From CAYMUR01 sp964393615 (GTDB taxonomy: Bacteria > Planctomycetota > Planctomycetia > Pirellulales > Pirellulaceae): 59,238 bases of DNA. The notes beneath the pieces are model-generated. The model was not told where the DNA came from, did not search any database, and saw only the letters and a list, made by a program, of their open reading frames with translations. The position numbers and the translations under genes were made by a program. The DNA lies in contig CAYMUR010000024.1 in the NCBI GenBank assembly GCA_964393615.1, forward strand, positions 1 to 59,238, written 5' to 3'. Every line of letters begins with the position of its first letter. Position 1 is the stretch's first letter. This document shows, one piece after another, positions 16,330 through 25,143 of the stretch.

Positions 16330-17745
16330 CTACCCCACCGAACCTTCCATCTGCAATTGAATCAGCCGGTTCATTTCAACGGCATACTCCATCGGCAGTT
16401 CTTTGATAAGAGGCTCGACGAACCCATTTACAATCATAGTACTGGCCTCGGACTCCGTGAGGCCACGGCTCATCAAGTAAAATAACTGTTCCTCGCCAAT
16501 TCGCGAAACACTCGCCTCGTGTCCAATCGTGACATCCTGTTCCGCTATTTCGATATAAGGATAAGTATCACTACGGCTGTCTGTATCCAGAATCAATGCG
16601 TCACAAACCACATTGCTTTTGGACCCGGTAGCTCCCTTTTCCACTTTCACCAGACCTCGATAACTACTTCTTCCACCGTTCTTGGAGATGGATTTCGAAA
16701 TTATCTGGCCTGTTGTGTTCGCGGCACAGTGCACAAGTTTCGCCCCAGCATCTTGGTGCTGGACGCCTGATGAAAAAGCAATTGACAAGATCTCTCCTCG
16801 TGCACCAGGTTCCAACATGTAGACCGCTGGGTACTTCATCGTCAACTTGCTTCCCAGGTTACCATCGACCCATTCCATCGTGGCATCCTGATAGGCGACA
16901 GCCCTCTTGGTAACCAGGTTATAAATATTATTGGCCCAATTCTGAATGGTGGTATAGCGACAACGGGCATTACGTTTCACCACCACTTCCACGACTGCCG
17001 AGTGAAGACTTTCCGTGCTGTACATTGGCGCCGTACAACCCTCGACATAATGCACCTGAGAGCCTTCGTCACAGATAATCAAAGTTCGCTCAAACTGGCC
17101 CATACTTTCTGCATTGATACGAAAATAGGCCTGTAGTGGAAAATCAATCTTGACGCCCGGTGGTATATAGATAAACGAACCACCAGACCAAACTGCCGAA
17201 TTGAGAGCCGCCATTTTGTTGTCGTGCGGCGGAATGATTGTCGCAAAATATTCACGCAGTAAATCAGGATGTTCCCGGACAGCCGTGTCCGTATCAGTAA
17301 AAATCACCCCCTTTTCCCCCAACTCTTCCTGCAACGACCCATAAACGACTTCACTCTCAAACTGGGCCTTCACGCCAGCCAGAAATTTCTTTTCTGCTTC
17401 TGGAATCCCCAGTTTGTCGAACGTCTCCTTGATTTCTTGCGGCACGTCATCCCAGGTTTTTCCCTGAGATTCCGCAGGCTTCAGGTAGTAATAAATGTCC
17501 TGGAAATCGATTTTGATGTCGCCACCCCAACTGGGTGTCGGTTTGGACTCAAAGATTTCAAGGCTTTGCAAACGAAACTCTCGCATCCAATCCGGCTCGT
17601 TTTTTATGTCTGAGATTTGATGGACAATCTCAGCATCTAGACCTTTGCGCGCCTTGAAAACGGCCTTGCTTTCGGTACGAAAATCATATTTGTTAATTTC
17701 GCCAACAACGTCCGCTGTTTCAGTCGTAGTAATATCTGTAGCCAT
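16330..17745 (-). CDS. sufB: Fe-S cluster assembly scaffold protein SufB
   Basis: 471 residues, normal for SufB. It is the scaffold on which Fe-S clusters form within SufBC2D. Signatures: YDFRTESKAVFKARKGL at the N-terminus, IYIPPGVKIDFPLQAYFRINAE, VHYVEGCTAPMYSTESLHSAVVE, TIQNWANNIYNLVTKRA and the C-terminal SNVVCDALILDTDSRSDTYP with the conserved cysteine proposed to receive sulfur. IGHEASVSRIGEEQLFYLMSRGL is also typical. Lies about 85 bases after sufC and before sufD. No good ribosome binding site is visible before the start. Confidence 0.98.
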   Translation of the reverse strand: MATDITTTETADVVGEINKYDFRTESKAVFKARKGLDAEIVHQISDIKNEPDWMREFRLQSLEIFESKPTPSWGGDIKIDFQDIYYYLKPAESQGKTWDDVPQEIKETFDKLGIPEAEKKFLAGVKAQFESEVVYGSLQEELGEKGVIFTDTDTAVREHPDLLREYFATIIPPHDNKMAALNSAVWSGGSFIYIPPGVKIDFPLQAYFRINAESMGQFERTLIICDEGSQVHYVEGCTAPMYSTESLHSAVVEVVVKRNARCRYTTIQNWANNIYNLVTKRAVAYQDATMEWVDGNLGSKLTMKYPAVYMLEPGARGEILSIAFSSGVQHQDAGAKLVHCAANTTGQIISKSISKNGGRSSYRGLVKVEKGATGSKSNVVCDALILDTDSRSDTYPYIEIAEQDVTIGHEASVSRIGEEQLFYLMSRGLTESEASTMIVNGFVEPLIKELPMEYAVEMNRLIQLQMEGSVG

Positions 17746-17831
17746 ATGAGTAATATTAGTAGCTGATAATAGTTAGTGGCTAGTAAAGTGTGGCTGGTGC
17801 CACACAACAATACCTATGTCGAACAAAACGA

Positions 17832-18650
17832 TTAAACACTGGCAGTCGCATCTTCCGCAACCATTGCCTGGTTATCCGCATCAGCATCCGGGTACTTCTT
17901 TCGTATCCGGTCATAGCCGTGTGCGTGCAGTTCTTGAGCCAGCTCAACACCTCCTGTTTCCACCACCCGACCTCCTAACATCACGTGAGCAAAGTCCGGA
18001 GGATTATGTTCGAGTAACTTGTCGTGGTGAGTGATTATAAGCAATCCCATTTTTTCACGACCAATTTCCGCAATGCTCTGACTGGCCAAACGAACTGCAT
18101 CGGCATCCAGTCCGCTGTCGGTTTCATCCAGCACAGCAAATTTCGGTTGCAACATGGCTAGCTGCAAAATCTCGGCACGCTTCATCTCACCACCTGAAAA
18201 ACCGTCGTTCACATAACGCCGAGCAAATTCGGAATCCATGCGCAACTGCTCCATCTTCGATCGAATTTCTTTGCGAAACTCTCGCATCGGAATCAAATCT
18301 TCTCCTTCTTTACGATCTGGGTTACGCACGTTCGTTGTTGCATGCCGTAAAAAATCGGCCATTTTCACACCGGGAATTGCCATCGGCCGTTGGAACGCCA
18401 TAAACAACCCCCGACGCGCCCGCTCGTCCGTCGACATTTCCAGCAGGTTATCGCCACTCAAGGTGATACTGCCATCGACCACTTCGTAGCCCGGGTGCCC
18501 CATAATCGCCAACGCTAACGTGCTTTTCCCCGAACCGTTCGGCCCCATCAAAGCGTGCGTTTCACCACGCAAAATCTCCAGGTTAACTCCCTTCAGGATT
18601 CGCTTACCTGAGACAGAAACATTTAAATTTGTAATCGTAAGTTTTTCCAT
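17832..18650 (-). CDS. sufC: Fe-S cluster assembly ATPase SufC
   Basis: 272 residues. ABC-type ATPase subunit of SufBC2D. Walker A GPNGSGKST, signature-like FSGGEMKRAE and Walker B FAVLDETDSGLD are intact; the D-E-T-D-S-G-L-D sequence is characteristic of SufC. The start MEKLTITNLNVSV has no strong ribosome binding site. Lies about 50 bases after nuoB, so it probably shares the sufR-led transcript. The C-terminal extension after the ABC domain (KKYPDADADNQAMVAEDATASV) is slightly longer than usual. Confidence 0.98.
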   Translation of the reverse strand: MEKLTITNLNVSVSGKRILKGVNLEILRGETHALMGPNGSGKSTLALAIMGHPGYEVVDGSITLSGDNLLEMSTDERARRGLFMAFQRPMAIPGVKMADFLRHATTNVRNPDRKEGEDLIPMREFRKEIRSKMEQLRMDSEFARRYVNDGFSGGEMKRAEILQLAMLQPKFAVLDETDSGLDADAVRLASQSIAEIGREKMGLLIITHHDKLLEHNPPDFAHVMLGGRVVETGGVELAQELHAHGYDRIRKKYPDADADNQAMVAEDATASV

Positions 18651-18698
18651 TTGGATTTTGTCTTTAACCGAAAGTCCGTGTGATGTATCTGTAACTGA

Positions 18699-19322
18699 TT
18701 AGCCAGTGATTTTTTGGTGATCCAGTAAAGGCTCCTGGTCGGCAGGATCTGCCACATAACCGGAATGGTGGGGCAGTGGCAGCTGGTCTTCTACCTTGAC
18801 ACCCGCACCCAGTAAGCCGCTACCCGTCCCGGGTCGGCGGGCAATTTTGTGACCGCGAATTTTGTCTTGAATTCGCATCAAACCTTCCAGTAATGACTCA
18901 GGCCGCGGTGGACAACCGGGTACATAGACGTCCACCGGAACAACCAGATCCACACCCTTCACAACATGGTAACCCCACTTGAAGTAAGGACCACCACCCA
19001 CGGTGCAAGCGCCCATCGCTATGACAAATTTGGGGTCAGGCATCAAGTTGTAAAGCCGACGTACGCGACTAGCCATCTTATAGGTTACCGTCCCTGCCAC
19101 AATCATCAGGTCGGCTTGTCGTGGCGTGGCACGAAAAGCTCCCGCACCAAATCGGTCAATGTCGTAACGACTCGCACCCGTCGCCATCATCTCAATGGCA
19201 CAGCAGGCCAACCCAAAAGTCATCGGCCAAACACTTGACTGGCGAGCCCAGTTGATCGCCTGCTCAAGGGTCGTGGTGATCACTCCCTCTTCCATCCTTC
19301 CTTCAATCCAAGGTTGAGTCAT
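18699..19322 (-). CDS. nuoB: NADH-quinone oxidoreductase subunit B (NuoB)
   Basis: 207 residues. Complex I subunit that holds cluster N2 near the quinone site. The four cluster ligands are all visible: the adjacent Cys-Cys in GLACCAIEMM, the Cys in GACTVGGGPY and the Cys in VPGCPPRP. AGGAG lies about 9 bases before the ATG at 19322. The C-terminal tail after position 165 is variable. Unusually the gene is not in a nuo operon but sits between sufR and sufC, about 175 bases after sufR. It could be the only copy of a scattered complex I gene set or an extra paralogue; the window cannot decide. Confidence 0.94.
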   Translation of the reverse strand: MTQPWIEGRMEEGVITTTLEQAINWARQSSVWPMTFGLACCAIEMMATGASRYDIDRFGAGAFRATPRQADLMIVAGTVTYKMASRVRRLYNLMPDPKFVIAMGACTVGGGPYFKWGYHVVKGVDLVVPVDVYVPGCPPRPESLLEGLMRIQDKIRGHKIARRPGTGSGLLGAGVKVEDQLPLPHHSGYVADPADQEPLLDHQKITG

Positions 19323-19500
19323 CGAATTTCTAAACTCCTATGCCTGTGCGAGGACCAACACGCTGGCACCTGCCAATGGTAGACCCGTCTGAAACAATTT
19401 ATTTGATTTATTTTGTTGTATAACTTACTAAAAATTTCCGTAAAAAACCAACTCCATGCAAATAAATAAAGCGCTCACAAAATCCGTTCAACGGAAAATC

Positions 19501-20118
19501 TCAATTTAACGTAAAGGTACAACAGTGACCCTCGTCAAGACGACACTTGTCAAGACGTACGGGTTCCCCCGTCAATTCTGTAAACATCATATGCTCCACC
19601 GCACAAACAGACCGGTCCTGCTCAGCCAGCTCTGGATAGGGACAAGCCCAAACCGTCAACACCGGTAACTGATCATCCTCATCCACCGTGACGGGAATGT
19701 GACGTTCCCCCAATAACTCGCCAATCGCTTTTAATTTTTCTGCGCCATTGTCACCCTGAATTTTATCGGAATACAAACTGCCAAGACGCCGGGCAATCCG
19801 TTGTAACAACCCACGCCGAACTTCCGGATCCTCGATCCCCCCTATCTCTTGCCAGAGAGCGACCGCCAAATCGGCAAAATTCGCACCACTTTTACGGCGG
19901 CCAGCTTCCGTCAAGGAATATTGGTGAGCGGGGCGTCCCCGCCCTGAACCCGACACAGCACGAACAACGTAACCCTGTTCCATCAAACGAGTTAGACGCT
20001 GACGCACAGCGGTAGCGGTGACCTCCATGGAAACCGCAAGCTCAGCGACAGATAGGGTGTCGCTTTTTCGCAACAAATCCAAGATCCCAATATCCGAAGG
20101 AACAAACTTCACTGACAT
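19501..20118 (-). CDS. sufR: SufR-type Fe-S-sensing transcriptional regulator
   Basis: 205 residues. N-terminal winged helix-turn-helix (TLSVAELAVSMEVTATAVRQRLTRL) of the DeoR/ArsR-like kind found in SufR, then GRGRPAHQYSLTEAG, which is typical of this family. The C-terminal part carries cysteines C159, C172, C192 and C199/C200; the 12-residue gap between the first two matches cyanobacterial SufR. SufR binds an Fe-S cluster and represses suf genes when clusters are plentiful. It heads the suf cluster, consistent with that role. AGAGGTG precedes the ATG at 20118. No operator palindrome was found upstream. Confidence 0.87.
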   Translation of the reverse strand: MSVKFVPSDIGILDLLRKSDTLSVAELAVSMEVTATAVRQRLTRLMEQGYVVRAVSGSGRGRPAHQYSLTEAGRRKSGANFADLAVALWQEIGGIEDPEVRRGLLQRIARRLGSLYSDKIQGDNGAEKLKAIGELLGERHIPVTVDEDDQLPVLTVWACPYPELAEQDRSVCAVEHMMFTELTGEPVRLDKCRLDEGHCCTFTLN

Positions 20119-20934
20119 AAATCACCTCTGCTCAACACCCGATTTTCAGTCGTCCGATTCAGCGATGCATGCTCCAACGCCACCTACTATCTTATTCTTA
20201 TTTCCATTTTTGACAACGGGATATTTGAAAAATCAAACGACAGCTGCATCTATTTTCGTAACTAATTTCCACCAAACGGTTTATAAACAACCCCCAGCCT
20301 CTAAAATCCTCTTTTTCGCCATGACACCAAGCCTATTCGGTAAAGGATATGAAAATTTAATGCTTTCACCTATCCGATGCGGTGATAGGTCCTCTCGCTC
20401 CCACTCGCTGCACCACCAAGCCATTCAAGGGCCAGGCCCACGACCGGACACTTATCTTGAAACGCAAGCACTTATACAACAACTACTTAAGGATACGACA
20501 CCTGAATTCGCAAGGTCTATATGCCAGGGGGGTTTTTCACAATTTTCCGTCACGAACGCGCAGCGAACAGGCCAGATTGTGCGGCTGAGCCTAATCCTGG
20601 TGGCAATCTATCTGGGTGCAGTCTGCCAGCCACCAAATTGTGGACAAAGTAATGCTAAGAGCCACTCCGCCCATCCAGTCACTGACAATGACGCGGAACC
20701 CTATCTTTCTTGGAGCAGCCAATTCATGGAATCGTTGGGCCAAATCGGTCAGGCGGTGTGAGCTGCGCCTGACAAAATTGCACCATCGAAACAGTCTGAC
20801 AAGAAGTAGACTCGTAAATAGGACAGCGTTTACAGGCGGCGAGCACTTTGGTNNNNNNNNNNCTCGAAGGACTCGTGAGCGTTCTGAGGCCGGTGCCCTT
20901 TTTCGAGATCCTAATTCTTCTCGACAAAAAAAAC
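20119..20934. other. Intergenic region with an assembly gap
   Basis: About 815 bases upstream of sufR, including ten Ns at 20853-20862 that mark a scaffold join of unknown true size. Open frames of up to 247 codons run antisense into sufR or through the gap without recognisable domains, so none is called. Confidence 0.45.
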
Positions 20935-21221
20935 GCCCCTGGCTATTTCGCCAGGCCCAGGCCGCCTTGCGCGGAAAATTCATTGCGCCCGATCCAACGA
21001 TGCTTGAACAGCGCGAGTGCATGCTGCGGCATTATGACCTGGTAGTAGATCGGTTCGGCTCCCGAAAAGGGACTCTGCTCATGAGCAAATACGCCTGCTA
21101 TGATGCTCAAGGACAACATGGCGCCCACAAGTTTCGATCGGCAGTGGTCCGGGTGGCCAATCCCGAGGAATTCCATGCCGTTGTGAGGGATTGCTTTCCC
21201 CGCACTGAATCGCACAGCTGA
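20935..21221 (+). pseudogene. C-terminal fragment of a second tRNA-dihydrouridine synthase (dus)
   Basis: About 95 codons match the end of the intact dus gene at 24000-25118: RPWLFRQAQAALRG against RPWLFQQAAAAIRG, EQRECMLRHYDLVV against EQRDCMLRHYDYVV, GTLLMSKYACYDAQG against GTMLMRKYACCYAQG, and a matching last helix. Identity by eye is roughly 55-60 percent. The TIM-barrel part, with FMN site and catalytic cysteine, is absent, replaced upstream by unrelated sequence, an A8 run and the assembly gap. It ends at a TGA 6 bases before the stop of the convergent symporter gene. A non-functional remnant is the best call, unless the front half is missing only because of the gap. Confidence 0.8.
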
Positions 21222-21227
21222 TATTCG

Positions 21228-22922
21228 CTAAATTTTCTGAGGCAGGTCGAGTTCTCCTGCCTCGTATTTTTGCCAATAGATATCCAACTCGCGTTTCACA
21301 CGCCCACTCAAAAGTGCGACTCCAAAGATATTTGGTAACGCCATACCCAAAATTAACAGATCGCTAAAGTCAAGAATATTCCCGGTGGTCACGATGGAAC
21401 CCAAGACGGTGAACGCTAAAAAGAGAATCTTGTAATAGATCGACGCCGACGCTCCAAAAATACTGATCCAGCAACGCTCGCCGTAATAAGACCAGGAAAC
21501 CAATGTCGAATACGCAAAAAGAACCACGGCTGTGTAGAGCACGTATTTAAACCACTCAATCCCATGCTCACCACTCACGGCAGCGACCGTTAAAGCCGCA
21601 CCAGATTTATTCTCGCCCGCCACCAACTCAGGATTGGCTTCGACTGCCCCCGTAATGATGATGACCAAAGCAGTCATGGTGCAAATGACCACCGTATCAA
21701 TGAAGGGCTCCAACAGGGCCACAATCCCTTCGCTCACTGGCTCATCGGTTTTCGCTGCCGAATGCGCGATCGCTGCCGAACCAATGCCCGCTTCGTTGGA
21801 AAATACAGCACGCTGTATCCCGATCACCATCACCCCTAAAAATCCGCCAAAACCAGCTTCCAGGCTCAAGGCCCCCGCAAAAATGGACTCCAAGGCACCA
21901 TAAATCTTTTCAAGATTCGTTCCTAAAATGAACAAAGCCATCAACACATAGGCTACACACATGAAGGGAACGATCTTGGAAGCCACGGCACCGATCGATT
22001 TAATGCCACCAATGATGACAATCCCTGCCAAGAAGGCCATCACCACCCCATAAATCCAAGGGTAGTTGTCAAACAGTGGAACGTCCCCTCGAATCGCATC
22101 TAAGGACTGACCAATTTGAAACGCATTGCCACCTCCAAAGGAGGCACCAATGCAGAGCACGGCAAAGACAAATGCCAAAATACGCCCCAAAGGCTTTAAC
22201 CCAAGATCGGCCAGACCGTCGCGGAGATAATGCATCGCCCCTCCGGACACCGCCCCATCAGCATTGACTTTGCGGTACATCTGACCGAGCGTACACTCGG
22301 CAAACTTACTGCTCATACCCAGTAATCCGACAACGATCATCCAAAAAGTCGCTCCCGGGCCACCGGTTCCGATCGCAATCGCCACCCCCGCAATATTCCC
22401 CAGGCCAACCGTCGCTGACAGGGCCGAGGCCAACGCTTGAAAGTGTGACACTTCGCCCACATCATTGGGGTCGTCGTAATCGCCTTTGGTCAGACGGATG
22501 GCGTGCCAAAAACCACGAACATTGATAAAGCCCATCCGCAGCGTAAAAAACGCCGCCCCAAGCAACAGCCACAAAACAACAAACGGAACACTTGTTCCTA
22601 AGAAAGCTTTCGTGCCAAAATCAAAAAAGAGGACCGTTCCGACTGGGGCTACGACCCACTCTCCGAAGACACGGTCAATTTTGCTCATCCAATCGGAAGT
22701 TTCACCAAGACTTGCGTTTTCTGCCAGGTTAGCTGGCGAGATCGAGTCTTCGGAATTGGACGCGTCTGGGCTGACCGCGGAATCCGCTGTTACTGGCCTC
22801 TCGCCCAACGCCTGCGCAAAAACACCGGTCGCTGAAACGCTGAGAAGCAGACCGACCCCAAACGTCGCGCATCGCAACAGGGAGACACATAATCGCCAGC
22901 GGTGATCAACTTTCCGAGCCAT
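21228..22922 (-). CDS. Sodium:alanine/glycine symporter (AGCS family)
   Basis: 564 residues from the ATG at 22922, chosen because GGAAGGA lies about 8 bases upstream; frames reaching 23018 add 32 non-conserved residues. The first 36 residues (MARKVDHRWRLCVSLLRC, then a hydrophobic stretch to VFAQA) look like a signal peptide, followed by a Ser/Glu-rich linker before the transporter core. Core signatures: SATVGLGNIAGVAIAIGTGGPGA, FSNEAGIGSAAIAHSAAKTDEPVSEG and FIDTVVICTMTALVIIITG, the conserved Na+/amino-acid site regions, in about 10-11 membrane helices. Members import alanine or glycine with sodium. Convergent with the dus remnant; divergent from a decayed paralogue at 23320. Confidence 0.93.
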   Translation of the reverse strand: MARKVDHRWRLCVSLLRCATFGVGLLLSVSATGVFAQALGERPVTADSAVSPDASNSEDSISPANLAENASLGETSDWMSKIDRVFGEWVVAPVGTVLFFDFGTKAFLGTSVPFVVLWLLLGAAFFTLRMGFINVRGFWHAIRLTKGDYDDPNDVGEVSHFQALASALSATVGLGNIAGVAIAIGTGGPGATFWMIVVGLLGMSSKFAECTLGQMYRKVNADGAVSGGAMHYLRDGLADLGLKPLGRILAFVFAVLCIGASFGGGNAFQIGQSLDAIRGDVPLFDNYPWIYGVVMAFLAGIVIIGGIKSIGAVASKIVPFMCVAYVLMALFILGTNLEKIYGALESIFAGALSLEAGFGGFLGVMVIGIQRAVFSNEAGIGSAAIAHSAAKTDEPVSEGIVALLEPFIDTVVICTMTALVIIITGAVEANPELVAGENKSGAALTVAAVSGEHGIEWFKYVLYTAVVLFAYSTLVSWSYYGERCWISIFGASASIYYKILFLAFTVLGSIVTTGNILDFSDLLILGMALPNIFGVALLSGRVKRELDIYWQKYEAGELDLPQKI

Positions 22923-23319
22923 TGCTACATCCTTCCCACTTTTTTCGGAGAACCCTGGACTGGTTCCAGATTTCGTTGAGAGCACTCTCGCGCCACGCTG
23001 GCACCAAGTCTGCCCCACAAAGGTAATCGCCTTCTATCCAATAACCCTTGCAATGTCAATACTTTATGGCAAACTACTCGGCCTCTAATTTTTTCGCTAC
23101 GTTACCTATTCTTAATGGCCCGAGTGCCGTAGCATGAGAGTGGAAATGGATGCCTGGCGTTCTACACGCGCTCTTCCTTTTACGCTGGCGCGACAGGGTA
23201 AATAACCACCGAACGTAAATAACCACCGAACTGGCAAAAATGTGTTTCGCTGACGATATCATCTTGAAATTGCTTCACAAACACGCTGCAATGAGTGTGG
23301 CAGAATGCATTGCTGCTTT

Positions 23320-23930
23320 GGGGGCACCGTAAACGCCATTGCCATCAGCCAGGGAGAGCCAGACGCTGTTTTTTAGATGTCGGTTTTTTAGATGTCGGTG
23401 GTCGCATTTTTTGGCATGAGCCTGAAATTGACAAGTTGCTCGTTTGCACAACTTTTTTGCACAACTTTACCGTCGAACCAAGCAAGACGGATCTGTATTG
23501 GGTGGTTGGTGAAACGTTCGGAAAATCCCTGGCAAATTGGTGGTCCAGGTAAACCATGGAAATTAAAATCCGTCGGGAAAATATTTGGCGCCGTTTATGC
23601 CTGTTTTGCCGTCATGGCAACGCTGGTTGGCCGGCTGCTCATCTCGGTGGCACCCGCAGGATCGGAGTGGTCACCAGCAAGTTGGTACCTTTGATGTGCA
23701 GTTTTTTCCCATGAAGCCGGTTAAGGTTCCGCAACAATCGCACATACGGCGGCAAAAACTGACGAACCAATGCGCGAAGGAATCATGGCGATGATCAGCC
23801 CGTTGATCGACACCATCGTTGTTTGCACGATGACGGCCCTCACCACTCTCGTTACCCAGACTCATTTGGACGCAAACGTGGGCGAAGAGCCAACGGCCAT
23901 TGCAGTTTCGGCCATTGCAGTTTCGATGCT
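23320..23930 (+). pseudogene. Decayed AGCS sodium:amino-acid symporter
   Basis: Fragments in several plus frames align in order with the intact symporter: NAIAIS.GEPDAVF then MSVVAFFGMSLKL (against VAIAIGTGGPGATF...GLLGMSSKF), GKIFGAVYACFAVMATLVG (against GRILAFVFAVLCIGAS), a shifted AHTAAKTDEPMREGIMAM segment, and SPLIDTIVVCTMTAL (against EPFIDTVVICTMTAL). Frameshifts, stops and missing stretches interrupt it, and the front and the last roughly 140 codons are gone. Exact tandem duplications of 15, 13 and 15 bp lie inside at 23368-23397, 23443-23468 and 23896-23925. It converges on the intact dus gene, mirroring the symporter/dus' pair to its left. Confidence 0.8.
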
Positions 23931-23999
23931 GGCCGACTGCGGACCTCTGCTGCCAAAACATCGCCAAGTGGCAGACCCCACGCAGCATCAGTCGTGTTT

Positions 24000-25118
24000 T
24001 CATGCGTTACCTCCACCCGCCTGCTCTAACGGAAAATAGTCAGCCACAACTTGGTAAAATGCCTCCGCCGAGTCCACCAGTGCTATGTGTGTTCGAAATT
24101 TCCGTGCTCCCGGACGACCCTGTGCATAACAACAAGCATATTTGCGCATCAACATGGTCCCATGACGAACGCCGAATCGTTCGACCACGTAGTCATAATG
24201 TCGTAACATACAATCCCGTTGTTCGCTCAATGTTGGATCGGGAGGAATCGCTTCCCCACGGATAGCGGCAGCTGCCTGTTGAAACAACCAGGGACGCCCC
24301 AACGCTGCCCGTGCAATCATCACGCCATCGACCCCATAATCTCGAAAAGCACGCACAACCATTTCGGGAGAATCCAAATCGCCATTGCCAATGAGAGGAA
24401 TCCGTCGCAAACAACTCTTGAGATGCGCTATCTGGTCCCAATCAGCCTGCCCTTTAAAATATTCCTGGGCCGTCCGGCCATGTACCGTTAATGCTGCTGC
24501 TCCCGCCTGTTCAACGGCACGCGCTACTTCTGGCGCCGTAACAGAATCAAGCGTACAACCAAGCCGAATCTTGGCCGTGACCGGGGTTGGCGAACAAGCC
24601 GACACCACGCGTTCGACAATTCTACCGACCAGATCCGGATCACGCAGTAAATACGATCCACTGTGAGCCTGCTGGCTGACTTCTTTGACCGGACAACCAA
24701 AATTGAGATCAACCACACTGACACCAAACTCATCGACCAATCGTGCACCAACACGAGATAATGTATTGGGATCATTATCCCAAATCTGTACAGCCAAAGG
24801 GCGTGGTTCGTTTCGAATACCCCACAGCCTGTCTGGATACGCATCCACTTCGCGGTCCAACCAGGCAAATCCTCGTGCACTAATAAATTCGGTTGCTTGT
24901 AAACCGACGCCACCGTATTCACGCACCATCTGCCGAAAAGCATAATTAGTAAAACCCGCCATGGGCGCCTGCAGAATTGGTGGATCAATCCGTAAACTGC
25001 CAAAATAAAGCGGAGCTACCAGCGGCTGCTCGATGGCATCGAGATGTTCTATTGCCGGATTCGAATTGGGGGGTTGTGCAGTTAGCATCGCTTTGAAAGA
25101 CTCAATTTCTTTCCTCAT
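24000..25118 (-). CDS. dus: tRNA-dihydrouridine synthase (DusB-like)
   Basis: 372 residues from the ATG at 25118 (a GTG lies one codon earlier). Uses FMN and NADPH to reduce uridine to dihydrouridine in tRNA. Features: ILQAPMAGFTNYAFRQMVREYGG (FMN-binding first strand), ATEFISARG, LAVQIWDNDP, the catalytic-cysteine motif NFGCPVKEV (Cys about 142), LTVHGRTAQEYFKGQADW, IPLIGNGDLDSPE and VMIARAALGRPWLF, then the C-terminal four-helix domain (MLRHYDYVVERFG...MLMRKYACCYAQG). Slightly longer than usual through an N-terminal tail of about 35 residues. A diverged C-terminal copy lies at 20935-21221 on the other strand. Confidence 0.95.
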   Translation of the reverse strand: MRKEIESFKAMLTAQPPNSNPAIEHLDAIEQPLVAPLYFGSLRIDPPILQAPMAGFTNYAFRQMVREYGGVGLQATEFISARGFAWLDREVDAYPDRLWGIRNEPRPLAVQIWDNDPNTLSRVGARLVDEFGVSVVDLNFGCPVKEVSQQAHSGSYLLRDPDLVGRIVERVVSACSPTPVTAKIRLGCTLDSVTAPEVARAVEQAGAAALTVHGRTAQEYFKGQADWDQIAHLKSCLRRIPLIGNGDLDSPEMVVRAFRDYGVDGVMIARAALGRPWLFQQAAAAIRGEAIPPDPTLSEQRDCMLRHYDYVVERFGVRHGTMLMRKYACCYAQGRPGARKFRTHIALVDSAEAFYQVVADYFPLEQAGGGNA

Positions 25119-25143
25119 CACCCCTCAACTGATCTTCGATCTT

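Noticed and set aside
20018..20761. 247-codon plus-strand frame upstream of the dus fragment
   Set aside because: Its start lies antisense inside sufR and the product has no recognisable domain.
20591..21022. Minus-strand frame spanning the N gap
   Set aside because: It is antisense to the dus fragment, crosses an unknown gap and matches no family.
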